Assembly (NCBI RefSeq): GCF_000710915.1
Contig: NZ_BAUA01000049.1
Span: 1 to 64,000 of the forward strand
Direction: 5' to 3'
DNA length: 64,000 bases
Source of the DNA: Nocardia brasiliensis IFM 10847
GTDB taxonomy: Bacteria; Actinomycetota; Actinomycetes; Mycobacteriales; Mycobacteriaceae
Shown here: positions 16,991-26,145 of the stretch, one piece after another
Layout: each line of letters starts with the position of its first letter
How positions within the stretch are numbered: position 1 is the first letter of the stretch
Made by a program: the position numbers and the translations under genes
The notes under the pieces: generated by a model
Told to the model about the DNA's origin: nothing
What the model saw: the letters and a program-made list of their open reading frames with translations, nothing else
Databases searched by the model: none

Positions 16991-17392
16991 TCAGTAGCCG
17001 GGCTTCGGATCGAAGCCGGGGTCCGACAGGGTCGGCGGGGCCGGCTTCGGCGCGGGCGCGGGCTCCGGGGCCGGCTTCGGCGCGGGCTTCGGCGCCGGGG
17101 CGGGAGCAGGAGCGGGCTTCGGCGCGGGTGCCGGGGCGGGCTCCGGTGCCGGGGCGGGGGCAGGAGCGGGGGCGGGTTCGGGAGCGGGCGCCGGGGCCGG
17201 GGCGGGCGCAGGTTCCGGAGCGGGCGCGGGCGCCTGCGAGGAGCTGGCGACCGGGGCCGGGACGACGGCCGAGGTGCTCGGCGTCGTGGTCGACGAATCG
17301 GAGTCGCTGCCGCAGGCCGCAGTAGCGGTCACGATGGCCGCGCTGCCGAGAACCGCCAGAGCTACACGAATTGGCAGAAGGGATTTCATCAC
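16991..17392 (-). CDS. Ala-Pro-rich lipoprotein
   Basis: A 133-aa protein with a signal peptide and lipobox (TATAAC, Cys about residue 27), so probably a membrane-anchored lipoprotein. After a short Ser/Thr-rich linker the rest is almost pure Ala-Pro dipeptide repeats with Glu or Lys every few residues (PAPEPAPAPAPAPEPAP). The charge shifts from acidic to basic along the chain. Such AP repeats form rigid extended rods that can span cell-wall layers. It ends PTLSDPGFDPKPGY. No enzymatic domain is visible. The repeat DNA is GC-extreme and may vary in length. Confidence 0.75.
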   Translation of the reverse strand: MMKSLLPIRVALAVLGSAAIVTATAACGSDSDSSTTTPSTSAVVPAPVASSSQAPAPAPEPAPAPAPAPAPEPAPAPAPAPAPEPAPAPAPKPAPAPAPAPKPAPKPAPEPAPAPKPAPPTLSDPGFDPKPGY

Positions 17393-17480
17393 GTCAACAC
17401 CTCAATCGGATACATATGGCGATCAGATACATGGACGGGACCGAATGCCGGGTAAGGCTTTTCGATCCCCCGTTTTCGAA

Positions 17481-18569
17481 TTACTTACGGGCGGCGGCGG
17501 GTTTGACCGCACCGGCTGCCTTGGTGGCGCCTGCCGCCTTGGTGGCACCGGCCGCGCCGTTCGACGTGGCGGCCTCGTTCGCCTTGCTCGCGGCCTTGGC
17601 CCGCCCCGCCGCGAACGCCTGGTCCGCCGCGGAGCCCACGTCCTCGCGCGGGACGCACACGACGACCGGAATATCGCGGTCGGTGCGGGTCTGGTAGACC
17701 GCGAAACCGTGGTACGCCTTGACGATCCGCGGCCACAGCTCGGCCTTCTCCGCGCGATCGGCGGTGTGCGCCAGCCACGGTGTGGTGACACCGTCGATGG
17801 TCAACTCCACCTCGGGAGTGGCGACCAGGTTCTTGTACCACTCGGGATCGCGGTCGTCGCCTTCCTTGGACGCCACCAGCACCACGCGGCCCGGTTCCAT
17901 GACCGGCACCCACAGCACGGCGGTGCGCCGCGCCTTCGACTTGCGGCCCAGCACATGCAATTCGATGGCGGCCATGCCGAATTGCTTGTTGCCCCACTTG
18001 CCACCGCTGACCTTCAGCATCAGGTGGTGGATGTTGCGGATCAGCTTCAGCACCTGGTCGAAGATGTAGTTGCGCGGCTTGGCGAGCCAGCCCTGCCGGG
18101 TGCGTTGCTGCGCCTTGCGCGGCGAGGTGATCGCCACCTCGGCGGTCTTCAGCACGCTGCGGTAGCCGGCCGCGAGCACCGGGAAACCGAAAGTGCGCGT
18201 GGCGAAGTCGGCGCCGAACGGGATCGCGGCCTCGGCCGTGGTGGTCAGCACGACCCGGGTGCCGCCCGCCACCTCGCTGAAGTTCAGCTCGGCCCCCTGG
18301 TGCCGGATGGCCGGGAAACCGCTCTCGATCACCCAGCCGATCTTGCGCGGGGCGTCGTAGGTGGTGATGCGCTCGGTGTATCGGCCGAAGAACCAGGTGA
18401 CCTTGCGGACCGCGCCGACACCGTAGGGCACGTCGGCGGCCGGCTCGATCAGCTTGTTCTGCAACACAGCCTGAGAGGCCGAGTAGTTCTCGGTATCGGC
18501 GAACCAGTTGAAGACCGTCTCGATCGGAGCCGCGATGACGCGCTCCACCGTGAGTTTCTGCATTGTCAA
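17481..18569 (-). CDS. SRPBCC domain fused to F420-dependent nitroreductase-like (Ddn) domain
   Basis: A 362-aa two-domain protein. Residues 1-150 are an SRPBCC/polyketide-cyclase-like domain starting LTVERVIAAPIETVFNWFADTENYS, a helix-grip fold binding hydrophobic ligands. Residues 170-310 match the deazaflavin (F420)-dependent nitroreductase family: GRKSKARRTAVLWVPVMEPGRVVLVASKEGDDRDPEWYKNLVATPEVELTIDG. The C-terminal 50 residues are an Ala/Lys-rich low-complexity tail with GATKAAGATKAAGAVK repeats. The next gene, 27 bp upstream on the same strand, encodes F420-dependent glucose-6-phosphate dehydrogenase, which makes F420H2, so the pair is a self-contained F420 redox unit. The substrate is unknown; a tailoring step is possible. 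Confidence 0.8.
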   Translation of the reverse strand: MTMQKLTVERVIAAPIETVFNWFADTENYSASQAVLQNKLIEPAADVPYGVGAVRKVTWFFGRYTERITTYDAPRKIGWVIESGFPAIRHQGAELNFSEVAGGTRVVLTTTAEAAIPFGADFATRTFGFPVLAAGYRSVLKTAEVAITSPRKAQQRTRQGWLAKPRNYIFDQVLKLIRNIHHLMLKVSGGKWGNKQFGMAAIELHVLGRKSKARRTAVLWVPVMEPGRVVLVASKEGDDRDPEWYKNLVATPEVELTIDGVTTPWLAHTADRAEKAELWPRIVKAYHGFAVYQTRTDRDIPVVVCVPREDVGSAADQAFAAGRAKAASKANEAATSNGAAGATKAAGATKAAGAVKPAAARK

Positions 18570-18596
18570 TCCTGTCGGGTCTGGGTGGTCGAGGAG

Positions 18597-19607
18597 CTAG
18601 CCGAGCTTGCGCAGCCGGGGCGCGAGGTCCCTGGCGAACAGCTCGAGGAATCGGGACTGGTCGTGCCCGGGGGCGTGGAAGACCAAGTGCCGCATGCCTG
18701 CATCGATGTAGGGCTCGATGCGGGAGACCACTTCGTCGGGGTCGGTGCCGACGATCCAGCGCTTGGCGATCTGCTCGATCGGCAGTGCGTCGGCCGCGGC
18801 CTCCATCTCGATCGGATCGGAGATGCTGTGCTTCTGCTCCGGGGTGAGCGACAACGGCGCCCAGAACCGTGTGTTCTGCAGGGCCAGGTCGTAATCCGTC
18901 TCGTAGGAGAGTTTGATTTCGATCATGGTGTCGACGTCGGCCACGGTGCGGCCCGCCTTCTCGGCGCCCTCGGCGACCGCGGGCATCAGCTTCTCGGTGT
19001 AGAGATCCATGCCCTTGCCGGAGGTGCAGATGAAACCGTCGCCGACCCGGCCCGCGTACCGGGCCACCAGCGGCCCGCCCGCGGCGATGTACACCGGAAC
19101 GCCTTCGGCGGGAACGTCATAGATGGACGCGCCGACGGTCTTGTAGTACTCGCCCTCGAAGTCGACCCGGTCGCCGGTCCACAGCGCCCGCATCAGCTCG
19201 ACGGATTCCCGCAGCCGCGCGTACCGCTCCTTGAACTCGGGCCATTCGCCGATGAACCCGGTGGCGATCTCGTTCAGCGCCTCGCCGGATCCGACGCCCA
19301 GCATCACCCGTCCGGGGTAGAGGCAGGCCATGGTCGCGAAAGCCTGCGCGATCACGGCCGGGTTGTAGCGGAAGGTCGGCGTCAACACCGAGGTGCCGAT
19401 CTGAATACGGCGGGTGCGCTCACCGACCGCGGCCAGCCACGCCAGCGAGAAGGGCGCATGCCCGCCGTTGAATCGCCACGGCTGAAAGTGATCGCTGATC
19501 ATGGCGCTGTCGAAACCGTTTTCCTCGGCCGACACCGTGAGCTCGACAAGTTCACGCGGAGCGAATTGTTCCGCCGATGCCTTGTATCCGAGTCGAAGTT
19601 CCGTCAC
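18597..19607 (-). CDS. fgd: F420-dependent glucose-6-phosphate dehydrogenase
   Basis: The 336-aa protein is very close to mycobacterial FGD1. It begins [20 protein letters not shown] and contains [60 protein letters not shown]. The His and Trp of SDHFQPW and the Glu of GSGEALNE are the active-site residues in FGD. It oxidises glucose 6-phosphate to 6-phosphogluconolactone while reducing F420 to F420H2. It sits just upstream of the SRPBCC/Ddn-like fusion and probably supplies its cofactor. Whether this is the only copy in the genome cannot be seen from the window. Confidence 0.95.
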   Translation of the reverse strand: MTELRLGYKASAEQFAPRELVELTVSAEENGFDSAMISDHFQPWRFNGGHAPFSLAWLAAVGERTRRIQIGTSVLTPTFRYNPAVIAQAFATMACLYPGRVMLGVGSGEALNEIATGFIGEWPEFKERYARLRESVELMRALWTGDRVDFEGEYYKTVGASIYDVPAEGVPVYIAAGGPLVARYAGRVGDGFICTSGKGMDLYTEKLMPAVAEGAEKAGRTVADVDTMIEIKLSYETDYDLALQNTRFWAPLSLTPEQKHSISDPIEMEAAADALPIEQIAKRWIVGTDPDEVVSRIEPYIDAGMRHLVFHAPGHDQSRFLELFARDLAPRLRKLG

Positions 19608-19685
19608 GATTATTCCCTCGATTGCGTTTTGCGGATTGACCAGAGCCTATCGCCGACTCCGGACTGGAAAAATAACAAGCCCCTG

Positions 19686-22004
19686 TCAGGAATGACCTGC
19701 CATTGCGTGGGGATCTTGTTCGCCTTTCACCACCAAGGCGACGTGCAGCCTGGATGGGCACTCCAGCTTGGACATCACCAGCCGGAGATGGTTGATCACC
19801 GTCCATTCGGCAATGCCGAGCTGGCTGGCGATCATTCGGTTCGTCATACCGTCGGCGACCAGCAACGCAATTTCTCGCTGCCTTTTCGTCAAGCTGGCCA
19901 GCGGCGAGCCGGAACCGGCGGGAATCGCCGGACCGGACAGCGCCCGATCGACGATATCGCGCAGATTTCCGGCGGTTTCCGGTCGAATGAGATGCGCGGC
20001 CCGCGCATTCTCGCTGCCGATATCGTCCGGCAGCGGGATCGCATAGGCGTTGCGCAGGTGATGCACCGCGCCGAACAGCATTGCGGCCGATTCGCCGAAT
20101 TCGGCGTCGGCCATGCGGTAGGCGGTCGCGCAGCCCTCCACCGCGACGAGCGTCTCGAGCACATGCTCTCCGCTGCGCGAAATCCGCAGGGCGGTCCGGA
20201 ACAACTCGAGCGCGCGGTGCGCGGTGTCGGCGCCGAGCTGGGTGTGGGCCAGCGCGTTCAGCATGCGCATCCGGTCGGCGTCGCTGCCGAGCCGCTGCAC
20301 ACGATGCTGAATCGTGGCCCAGTCCTCGTCCCGTTGCTCGATCGGCTCTGGGAGCGCGAGCACTTCCAGATAGATCTCGGCCGATTCACGTTCGCCGCCC
20401 TTGTTCGCTTTGCGCAGCGCACGCATCAGCTGCTCCCGGGCCCGCGCTGGTTGACCGGCCGCGAGGTGGGCGGCGCCGAGTCGCACCGTCGCCCGGTAGG
20501 CCCCCGCGCCGTCGTCGGCGCGGTGGCAGGCCGCCGCCGCGCGGGTGAACAGGTCCACCGCGCGTGCGGATCGCCCGGACCGCAGCGCCCAGTCACCGAG
20601 CAGTTCCATGGCGCGCGGCACCGCCGGGTCTGTCGCCGCCGGATCGTCGAGGAATCGGAGCAATGTCCGTTCCACCTCGGGCAGGCACCCGGAGTGCACC
20701 CAGACATCCTCGAGCAGCGCGGCGACCTCGACGGCGCGTTCAGCCCGGCCCAGCTCGATCGAGCGGGCGACCGTGGCGCGGAAATCGTGCACCCGCTGTT
20801 CGGCGAGCTGCAGCGCCGCGGCCCGCCGATCCGGCCTGCCCAACTCGTCGGCGAGCCGGAAAGCCAACTCGCACAGGCGATCGGCGTGGGTTCGCCGGAT
20901 CCGGTCGCCGCGCGCCCGGTCGGTCCGCAACAGCCGATGGCAGTAGGCGCGCACCGTGGCGAGCAGTTCGTAGCTGGGGTGGCCGGCGTCGGTCACCGTG
21001 CGCTGCAACAGGCTGTGCCCGATCAGCGTGCTCAAGGTGCCGCCGATGAACGTCTCCTCCAGATCGACCATCAGCGAGACGGTGTCCGGATCCACGGCCG
21101 ACTCGCAGAGCGAAAGATGCAGCAGGACATCGACGGTGCTCTCGTCGAGCCGGTCGATGCCCCAGGCGACCGCGTCGTGCAGCGACCGATGCCGCAGCGG
21201 GATGTCCACGAACGGCAGCGGGGTGAGTCCCTCCCCGGAGCGGATCAGCTTCAGCGTCTGCGCCGACCCGATCCGGTTGATGGTGATCGCGGCCAGCTCC
21301 AACGCCAGCGGCACCCCGTCCAACTCGTGCGCGATCTCATCCAGTACCAGCCGATTCGCCGCCGAGCTCCGGTAGCGGCTGTCGATACTGGCCAGCAGCA
21401 GTTGCGCGGCGGCCGAGGAAGCGGGCCGGTAGGGCCCGGACTCCGACCGGGTACGCAACGGGCGCACCGAGACGACGTACTCGCGCTGCAGGTTGAGCAC
21501 CACTCGACTGGTCGCTACGACAAGCAGATTCGGGCAGCGCTGCAACAGCCTGGAGACATCGCGGGCGATCGAGCCCGAGACCAGATCGCAGTTGTCCAGC
21601 AGCAGGACGGTCCGGTCCGGACCGAGATCGGCTTCGAGTGCCGCCAACGTCGCATCGGCATCGGCACTCGCGTTGTCGACGGACCCGAATCCGAACGCGG
21701 CGTATACCTCTCGCCAGACCTCACGCCGATTGCTCGCCTCCGCGAGATCCACGGCGGTGGCTGTCGCCGTGCGGAACTCACTGAGCGCCAGCGCCTCCTG
21801 GGCCACCCGGCTCTTGCCCACCCCGGCCGGTCCGGTCAGGGTGAGCAGGCGGACCCGGGGATCGCTCATCAGGCAACGGATTTCGTTGACTTCCTTGTCG
21901 CGGCCGACGAGACCGGGCAACCGGAAGCTGTCGATATCCGCGTCGTCGTCGGTGATCAGGCCCAACCCTGTGGCCGGCCACTGCAGATTGGTACTACTCG
22001 GCAC
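19686..22004 (-). CDS. LuxR-type ATPase transcriptional regulator
   Basis: A 772-aa regulator. The N-terminal part has an AAA/NB-ARC ATPase with Walker A GPAGVGKSRVAQEA and Walker B-like TVLLLDNCDLVSG, followed by sensor sequence (VLNLQREYVVSVRPL) and a winged-helix-like LDGVPLALELAAI segment. The middle is helical and TPR-like (about residues 330-680). The C-terminus is a LuxR HTH: LTKRQREIALLVADGMTNRMIASQLGIAEWTVINHLRLVMSKL. This is the architecture of cluster-situated activators in actinomycetes. The GTG start has GAGGAGG 6 nt upstream, better than the ATG at 22085. It lies directly downstream of the DAHP synthase gene and is likely to control the cluster. Confidence 0.88.
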   Translation of the reverse strand: MPSSTNLQWPATGLGLITDDDADIDSFRLPGLVGRDKEVNEIRCLMSDPRVRLLTLTGPAGVGKSRVAQEALALSEFRTATATAVDLAEASNRREVWREVYAAFGFGSVDNASADADATLAALEADLGPDRTVLLLDNCDLVSGSIARDVSRLLQRCPNLLVVATSRVVLNLQREYVVSVRPLRTRSESGPYRPASSAAAQLLLASIDSRYRSSAANRLVLDEIAHELDGVPLALELAAITINRIGSAQTLKLIRSGEGLTPLPFVDIPLRHRSLHDAVAWGIDRLDESTVDVLLHLSLCESAVDPDTVSLMVDLEETFIGGTLSTLIGHSLLQRTVTDAGHPSYELLATVRAYCHRLLRTDRARGDRIRRTHADRLCELAFRLADELGRPDRRAAALQLAEQRVHDFRATVARSIELGRAERAVEVAALLEDVWVHSGCLPEVERTLLRFLDDPAATDPAVPRAMELLGDWALRSGRSARAVDLFTRAAAACHRADDGAGAYRATVRLGAAHLAAGQPARAREQLMRALRKANKGGERESAEIYLEVLALPEPIEQRDEDWATIQHRVQRLGSDADRMRMLNALAHTQLGADTAHRALELFRTALRISRSGEHVLETLVAVEGCATAYRMADAEFGESAAMLFGAVHHLRNAYAIPLPDDIGSENARAAHLIRPETAGNLRDIVDRALSGPAIPAGSGSPLASLTKRQREIALLVADGMTNRMIASQLGIAEWTVINHLRLVMSKLECPSRLHVALVVKGEQDPHAMAGHS

Positions 22005-22110
22005 GTTGTCCTCCTCACTGGTGGCCAACCATGGCCCATGGCGCCGTGCGACCCGTGCTGCGCGACGGCAGCGCCATGGGCCCAAAGCTGTTGATCTGCG
22101 CGAATTCCGG

Positions 22111-23232
22111 CTACGCCGGCAGGCGGGTACCGACCGACCGCGCGCGCCTGCGGCGGGTGGCGACGGCGGCGGCGAGCCGATCGAGTTGCGCGGCGGTGGC
22201 GTGCCAGCCCAGGCAGGCGTCGGTGATCGACTGCCCGTAGGCGAGCGCGCCCGCCTCGCCGAGGGTGAGATCCTGGCGGCCGCCGACGAGGAAACTCTCC
22301 AGCATCACACCGACCACGCTGCGCTCACCCGCGGCGATCCGTCCGGCGATCTCGGTCACCACATCGACCTGCTTGGTGTGGTCCTTGTTGCTGTTGCCGT
22401 GACTGGCGTCGACCACGAGCCGCTGCGGCAGCCCCGCCTTCTCCAGCCGCAGGCAGGCCTCGGCCACCGAGGCCGCGTCGTAGTTCGGCCCGGCTGTGCC
22501 GCCGCGCAGAATCACATGGCCGTCGGTGTTGCCGGTGGTCTGGATCAGCGCGCAATGGCCGGCCAGGTCGATACCGGGAAAGACGTGGCTCGCCGCCGCG
22601 GCGCGCACCCCGTCCACCGCCACCTGCACATCACCGTCGGTCCCGTTCTTGATCCCGACCGGCATGGACAGCGAACTGGCGAGCTGGCGGTGCACCTGAC
22701 TGGCTGCCGTGCGCGCGCCGATGGCGCCGTAGGAGACCAGATCCGCGATGTACTGCGGGGTGATCGGATCGAGGAACTCGCACGCCACCGGCAGGCCGAG
22801 TGCGGTGATGTCGACCAGCAAGCGCCTGCCGAGGCGCAGGCCGGTGTCGATATCGAAAGATCCGTCCAGGTGCGGATCGTTGATCAAACCCTTCCAGCCC
22901 AGGGCGGTGCGCGGCTTCTCGAAGTACACCCGCATCACCACGTGCAGCCGATCGTCGAGCTCGGCCGCTTTGACCGCCAGCCTGCGCGCGTAGTCCAGCG
23001 CGGCCTCGGGATCGTGCACCGAGCACGGCCCGACGATCACCATCAGCCGATCGTCGGCCCCGGTGAGCACATCCACGGTGGCCCAGCGACCCGCGTGCAC
23101 CATGGCGGCCAGCGTCTCGTCGATCGGGTGCGCGTGGCGCACCTCGGCGGGCGAGAGCAGCGGGCTGACACTCAGAGTGCGCCGATCCTCCAGGTCGGCA
23201 CGCGTGGTGGCGATCGCGATATCAGTATTCAT
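22111..23232 (-). CDS. Class I (AroG-type) DAHP synthase
   Basis: A 373-aa 3-deoxy-D-arabino-heptulosonate 7-phosphate synthase. It condenses phosphoenolpyruvate and erythrose 4-phosphate, the first step to chorismate. Family motifs: VIVGPCSVHDPEAALDYARRL, VMRVYFEKPRTALGWKGLINDP, GARTAASQVHRQLAS, VDASHGNSNKDH. This is the E. coli AroF/G/H type, whereas actinomycete primary metabolism usually relies on the class II enzyme. That suggests a dedicated copy boosting chorismate for the 3-hydroxyanthranilate module 10 kb away. Feedback-binding residues cannot be judged by eye. Start ATG has AAAGG about 9 nt upstream. Confidence 0.94.
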   Translation of the reverse strand: MNTDIAIATTRADLEDRRTLSVSPLLSPAEVRHAHPIDETLAAMVHAGRWATVDVLTGADDRLMVIVGPCSVHDPEAALDYARRLAVKAAELDDRLHVVMRVYFEKPRTALGWKGLINDPHLDGSFDIDTGLRLGRRLLVDITALGLPVACEFLDPITPQYIADLVSYGAIGARTAASQVHRQLASSLSMPVGIKNGTDGDVQVAVDGVRAAAASHVFPGIDLAGHCALIQTTGNTDGHVILRGGTAGPNYDAASVAEACLRLEKAGLPQRLVVDASHGNSNKDHTKQVDVVTEIAGRIAAGERSVVGVMLESFLVGGRQDLTLGEAGALAYGQSITDACLGWHATAAQLDRLAAAVATRRRRARSVGTRLPA

Positions 23233-23263
23233 TCCAGTAACCTTTCGGCCTGCAGGTGAAAAG

Positions 23264-23512
23264 TCAGGCCCCGGTCATGGAACAGCTGCCGCCGCCGGGT
23301 GCCCGTGAGGTGCATTTCTCGGCGGCGTCGAACTCGCAGAACAACCGCACCACATCGTCGTTGGGGCCTGAGTCGAGCCGGGCCCGCGAACAATGTGCTG
23401 CGCATGTCTTCTCCTTTGCGAAGGTGGAAATCCTCGGGGCGGAGCCCGCGTGTCGCGGCAGCTGCTGGCGATCGACCCTGGTCCCCAGCCGACATGCGGC
23501 GACGACGCCCAT
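23264..23512 (-). CDS. Possible small Cys-containing protein
   Basis: An 82-codon frame with high third-position GC, especially its last 36 codons, which read SGPNDDVVRLFCEFDAAEKC and then end GGGSCSMTGA. This frame looks more like coding sequence than the overlapping ones. The ATG has AGGA about 5 nt upstream, which is weak. A much stronger ribosome site lies inside it but opens a different frame (ATG at 23405). A product joining that start to this C-terminus would need a frameshift. No known family recognised. Confidence 0.25.
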   Translation of the reverse strand: MGVVAACRLGTRVDRQQLPRHAGSAPRISTFAKEKTCAAHCSRARLDSGPNDDVVRLFCEFDAAEKCTSRAPGGGSCSMTGA

Positions 23513-23635
23513 AGTTCCTATGGTCGCCGGATAACCTGAATTCTCGGTGTAGAGAATGCGCACCGAACGCGCGAACAACAGCGGGAAAAATCTCGCGCAT
23601 CATTCTGCGCGGGGTGTGCTGAATTCGGATACGGA

Positions 23636-23665
23636 CACAACTGTGCCGCTCCAATAGCGTGACAC
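23636..23665. repeat. 30-bp direct repeat, copy 1
   Basis: Matches the copy at 23873-23902 at 28 of 30 positions, same orientation, 237 bp apart. Both begin CACAACTGTGCCGC and end AATAGCGTGACAC. Lying in the non-coding leader between cluster genes, the pair looks like a binding site for a cluster regulator. Confidence 0.6.
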
Positions 23666-23872
23666 CCCAAAAAGAGACGGTCAAGTGTGATGCCCGTCAC
23701 GGCGGCAGCCGATTTATCTGGATGCTTTCTTTTCACTATTGCCGGTCGATAGTGCGGGAATCGCGTGGAAACAATTCGTCGGTAGGCCCGCACACCGGAA
23801 CGCACGAGACCGCAGCGCGAAGGCCATTCGCGCTGCGGTCCGGTGCGGGGAGAACTCGAAGTGGGTCGCGGG

Positions 23873-23902
23873 CACAACTGTGCCGCACGAATAGCGTGAC
23901 AC
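23873..23902. repeat. 30-bp direct repeat, copy 2
   Basis: Second copy of the element at 23636-23665, differing at two internal bases. It ends 34 bp before the 3' end of the IPP isomerase gene, so it is outside coding sequence. Confidence 0.6.
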
Positions 23903-23936
23903 GTCGCGCCATCGCGCGCCTATCGTCGCGCCATCG

Positions 23937-25028
23937 TCAGCGCGCGCGCCGGGCGTAGCCGCCCGGATCGATGCCGCGCAGCCGGCTGAACTCGGCCAGG
24001 TTGCCGCTCAGCAGCAGATCCGTCTGCGCCAGATCCGGCACCGTCTGCGCGCCGAGCACCACCATCAGCTGCCGGATCTGGGTGATCCAGTCGCCGATGG
24101 TGGAGACCAGCGCGTCGACCCCGGCGCTCTGCAGGACCGACAGGAAGTAGCCCGACACCCCGACCGCACGCGCGCCGAGCGCGAGCGCCCGCACCACGTC
24201 GAGCGGGTGCCGCACGCCGCCCGAGGCCAGCAGGCTCAGCTGCCGCTGCCGCGCCACGTCGGCGGCGTCGATCAGGCAGGCGGGCGCGGATTGTCCCCAG
24301 TCCCCCAGGTAAGCGAAGTCCTCGTGCGGGCGCCGCGCGTTCTCGATGGTGGCGAAATTCGTGCCGCCCCGCCCGGATACGTCCACGATCGAGACGCCGA
24401 GGTCGGCCGCGCGCGCCACCGCGGCCGCACTCATTCCGAACCCGACCTCCTTGACGATCACCGGCACGTCCAGCGCGTCCACGATCCGCGCGATGTGCTC
24501 CGGCCACGCGGAGAAGTCCCGATCGCCCTCCGGCATCACGATCTCCTGGATCGTGTTGATGTGGATCTGCAGCGCGTTCGCCGCGATCAGATCGACTGCG
24601 CGCTGGGCCATTTCGGGCGTCGCGTTGGCGTTGACGTTGGCGATGACGAATCCGTCCGGGTTCTCCTCGCGCAGCACCCGGTAGGTCGGCGCCACCGCGG
24701 GCTCGGCGAGATAGGCGCTCATCGAACCGGAGGCGATCGGTACCCCGGTGTGCCTGGCCGCGATGGCGAGGCCACGGTTGATCTCCCCCGTGGCGGCGCT
24801 GCCGCCGGTCATCGCGTTGATGTACAGCGGTACGTGCCAAGCGATCCCGGCGACCTCGGTGCCGAGCGACACCGCCGACTCGGCACTGCCCGCCAGCGCG
24901 TGGTGCACGAAACGAACTTCGTCGAACTGGTTCAGCTCGAGCCCGGCGCTGCGCAGGTGATGCTGCTCCACCGCGAGGCGGACATGGTCGTCTTTACGGC
25001 TGCCGTAGATCTCCGACACTGTGGTCAC
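23937..25028 (-). CDS. fni: Type 2 isopentenyl-diphosphate delta-isomerase
   Basis: A 363-aa FMN-dependent isomerase interconverting IPP and DMAPP, the last step of the mevalonate operon. Motifs: SRKDDHVRLAVEQ at the N-terminus, YINAMTGGS, LQIHINTIQEIVMPEGDRDF, IVKEVGFGMS, DVSGRGGTNFATIENAR and ASGGVRHPLDVVRALALGA (FMN phosphate site). Type 2 enzymes typically accompany actinobacterial mevalonate clusters. The GTG start has AAAGG about 8 nt upstream and gives a normal length. It overlaps the phosphomevalonate kinase gene by 35 bp. Confidence 0.95.
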   Translation of the reverse strand: MTTVSEIYGSRKDDHVRLAVEQHHLRSAGLELNQFDEVRFVHHALAGSAESAVSLGTEVAGIAWHVPLYINAMTGGSAATGEINRGLAIAARHTGVPIASGSMSAYLAEPAVAPTYRVLREENPDGFVIANVNANATPEMAQRAVDLIAANALQIHINTIQEIVMPEGDRDFSAWPEHIARIVDALDVPVIVKEVGFGMSAAAVARAADLGVSIVDVSGRGGTNFATIENARRPHEDFAYLGDWGQSAPACLIDAADVARQRQLSLLASGGVRHPLDVVRALALGARAVGVSGYFLSVLQSAGVDALVSTIGDWITQIRQLMVVLGAQTVPDLAQTDLLLSGNLAEFSRLRGIDPGGYARRAR

Positions 25029-26145
25029 TGGACTTGCCTTTCGCTGAAAACGGTTGATGCACACGCAGTTCGAGCGGCGTGATACCGGCCGCTCGCCACC
25101 GCTGCCGCAAGTGCGGCACGTCGGCCGAAGCGACCAGCGCGATACCGCAGTCGCCGCCGCCCGCGCCGGAACTCTTCGCGACCGCGCCGAGTTCGTCGGC
25201 CGTGGTGCGCAGCGCGGCCAGCGCCGGGGTCTCGATCGCCACGCCGGCCAGCGCGCTCACCGCGCGCAACAGCGCTCCCGCGGTCGCCACGGCGGTACCC
25301 ACCGACGCGTCGTCACCGGACTCCAGCGCCGCGACAAGCGTTGCGACACAGGAATTGCTGGCGACCACGAACCGGCCGTACGCCGCGGAATCGCCCGCGA
25401 TGCCGTTGCGCAGCAGCTCGACCAGCCCGCTGGAGACCGCGGGCTGCCCTGACCAGCCCACTTCGAGAGATAGCGCGCGCGGCGCGGGCAACCGGCGCGC
25501 GGACAGCTCCGGCCACGGCTGCCAGAGCAGGTCGGTGAGCTTGGTGTCGGGCTGGGCGAACTGCGCGGCCACCCGGGCCCGATCCGGGGCCCGATAGGCG
25601 ACCCAGCCGCCGAGCAGCGACGCCGCGACGTCGCCACCCGAGCACCGCGGATCCACCGCGAAGGCGGTCAGCAGGGCCAGCCGCAGCAGCGCGTCGTCGT
25701 CCAGCTCGAACCGGTAGGTCTGCGCGAGGGCGCGCACCACGCCGACGGTCACCGCGCCCGAGGAACCGAGCCCGAACTTGCGCCCGGTCGCCGCGTCGTC
25801 CAGCGCCGAGCGGATCTCGAGATGGAAGCCGAGCAACTCGTCGCCGCGTTCGGCCGCGAGCCGCTCGACCAGTTCCACCGCGGTGAGCACGTGCCGCAAG
25901 GCCGCCGCATCGGCCGGATCGGCCACCGCGGCAACGGTTGTCGCGGTACGAGGGAGCAATTCGACTGGACCCGGCCCGGTGCGCGCGGTGGTGACCGTCC
26001 GGCGCGACGGCGCATCCGGCGCGGCCGGGCCGACCGCGACGGTCAGGTAGCGGTCCACCGCGACGAGCACGGCCGCGCCACCCGGCTCCAGCACCGCGTA
26101 CTCGCCGGCGATGTACAGCTTGCCCGGCACCTCAACGGTGATCAT
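24994..26145 (-). CDS. pmk: Phosphomevalonate kinase
   Basis: A 383-aa GHMP kinase that phosphorylates mevalonate 5-phosphate to the diphosphate. The N-terminus VEVPGKLYIAGEYAVLEPGGAAVLVAVDRY is the typical phosphomevalonate kinase start. The ATP loop is KFGLGSSGAVTVGVVRA and the C-terminal motif is KSSGAGGGDCGIAL. The ATG is chosen because it sits exactly before the conserved VPGKL sequence; the open frame continues upstream in another gene's territory. It overlaps the decarboxylase gene by 14 bp, indicating translational coupling. Confidence 0.93.
   Translation of the reverse strand: MITVEVPGKLYIAGEYAVLEPGGAAVLVAVDRYLTVAVGPAAPDAPSRRTVTTARTGPGPVELLPRTATTVAAVADPADAAALRHVLTAVELVERLAAERGDELLGFHLEIRSALDDAATGRKFGLGSSGAVTVGVVRALAQTYRFELDDDALLRLALLTAFAVDPRCSGGDVAASLLGGWVAYRAPDRARVAAQFAQPDTKLTDLLWQPWPELSARRLPAPRALSLEVGWSGQPAVSSGLVELLRNGIAGDSAAYGRFVVASNSCVATLVAALESGDDASVGTAVATAGALLRAVSALAGVAIETPALAALRTTADELGAVAKSSGAGGGDCGIALVASADVPHLRQRWRAAGITPLELRVHQPFSAKGKSSDHSVGDLRQP

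Larger units (their letters stand above)
23233..23936. other. Long leader region upstream of DAHP synthase
   Basis: About 700 bp lies between the DAHP synthase and IPP isomerase genes (both minus strand). It holds two copies of a 30-bp repeat (23636-23665, 23873-23902) and at least two small open frames near the DAHP synthase start. One is described at 23264-23512. The other, 23229-23405 (58 codons), has the best ribosome site (AAAGGAGAAGAC then ATG) and overlaps the DAHP synthase ATG by ATGA. Its codons are poor in G/C at third positions, so it is more likely a leader or shadow than a gene. Confidence 0.45.

Noticed and set aside
17274..22094. Open frame of 1606 codons on the plus strand
   Set aside because: It runs antisense to the SRPBCC/Ddn fusion, fgd and the LuxR-ATPase gene, all with clear family motifs. 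Its His/Arg/Gly-rich composition is typical of shadow frames in GC-rich DNA.
23229..23684. A 151-codon frame upstream of DAHP synthase as a gene
   Set aside because: Arg-rich with low third-position GC and no family resemblance. Only its last 58 codons follow a ribosome site, so it is mentioned as a possible leader only.
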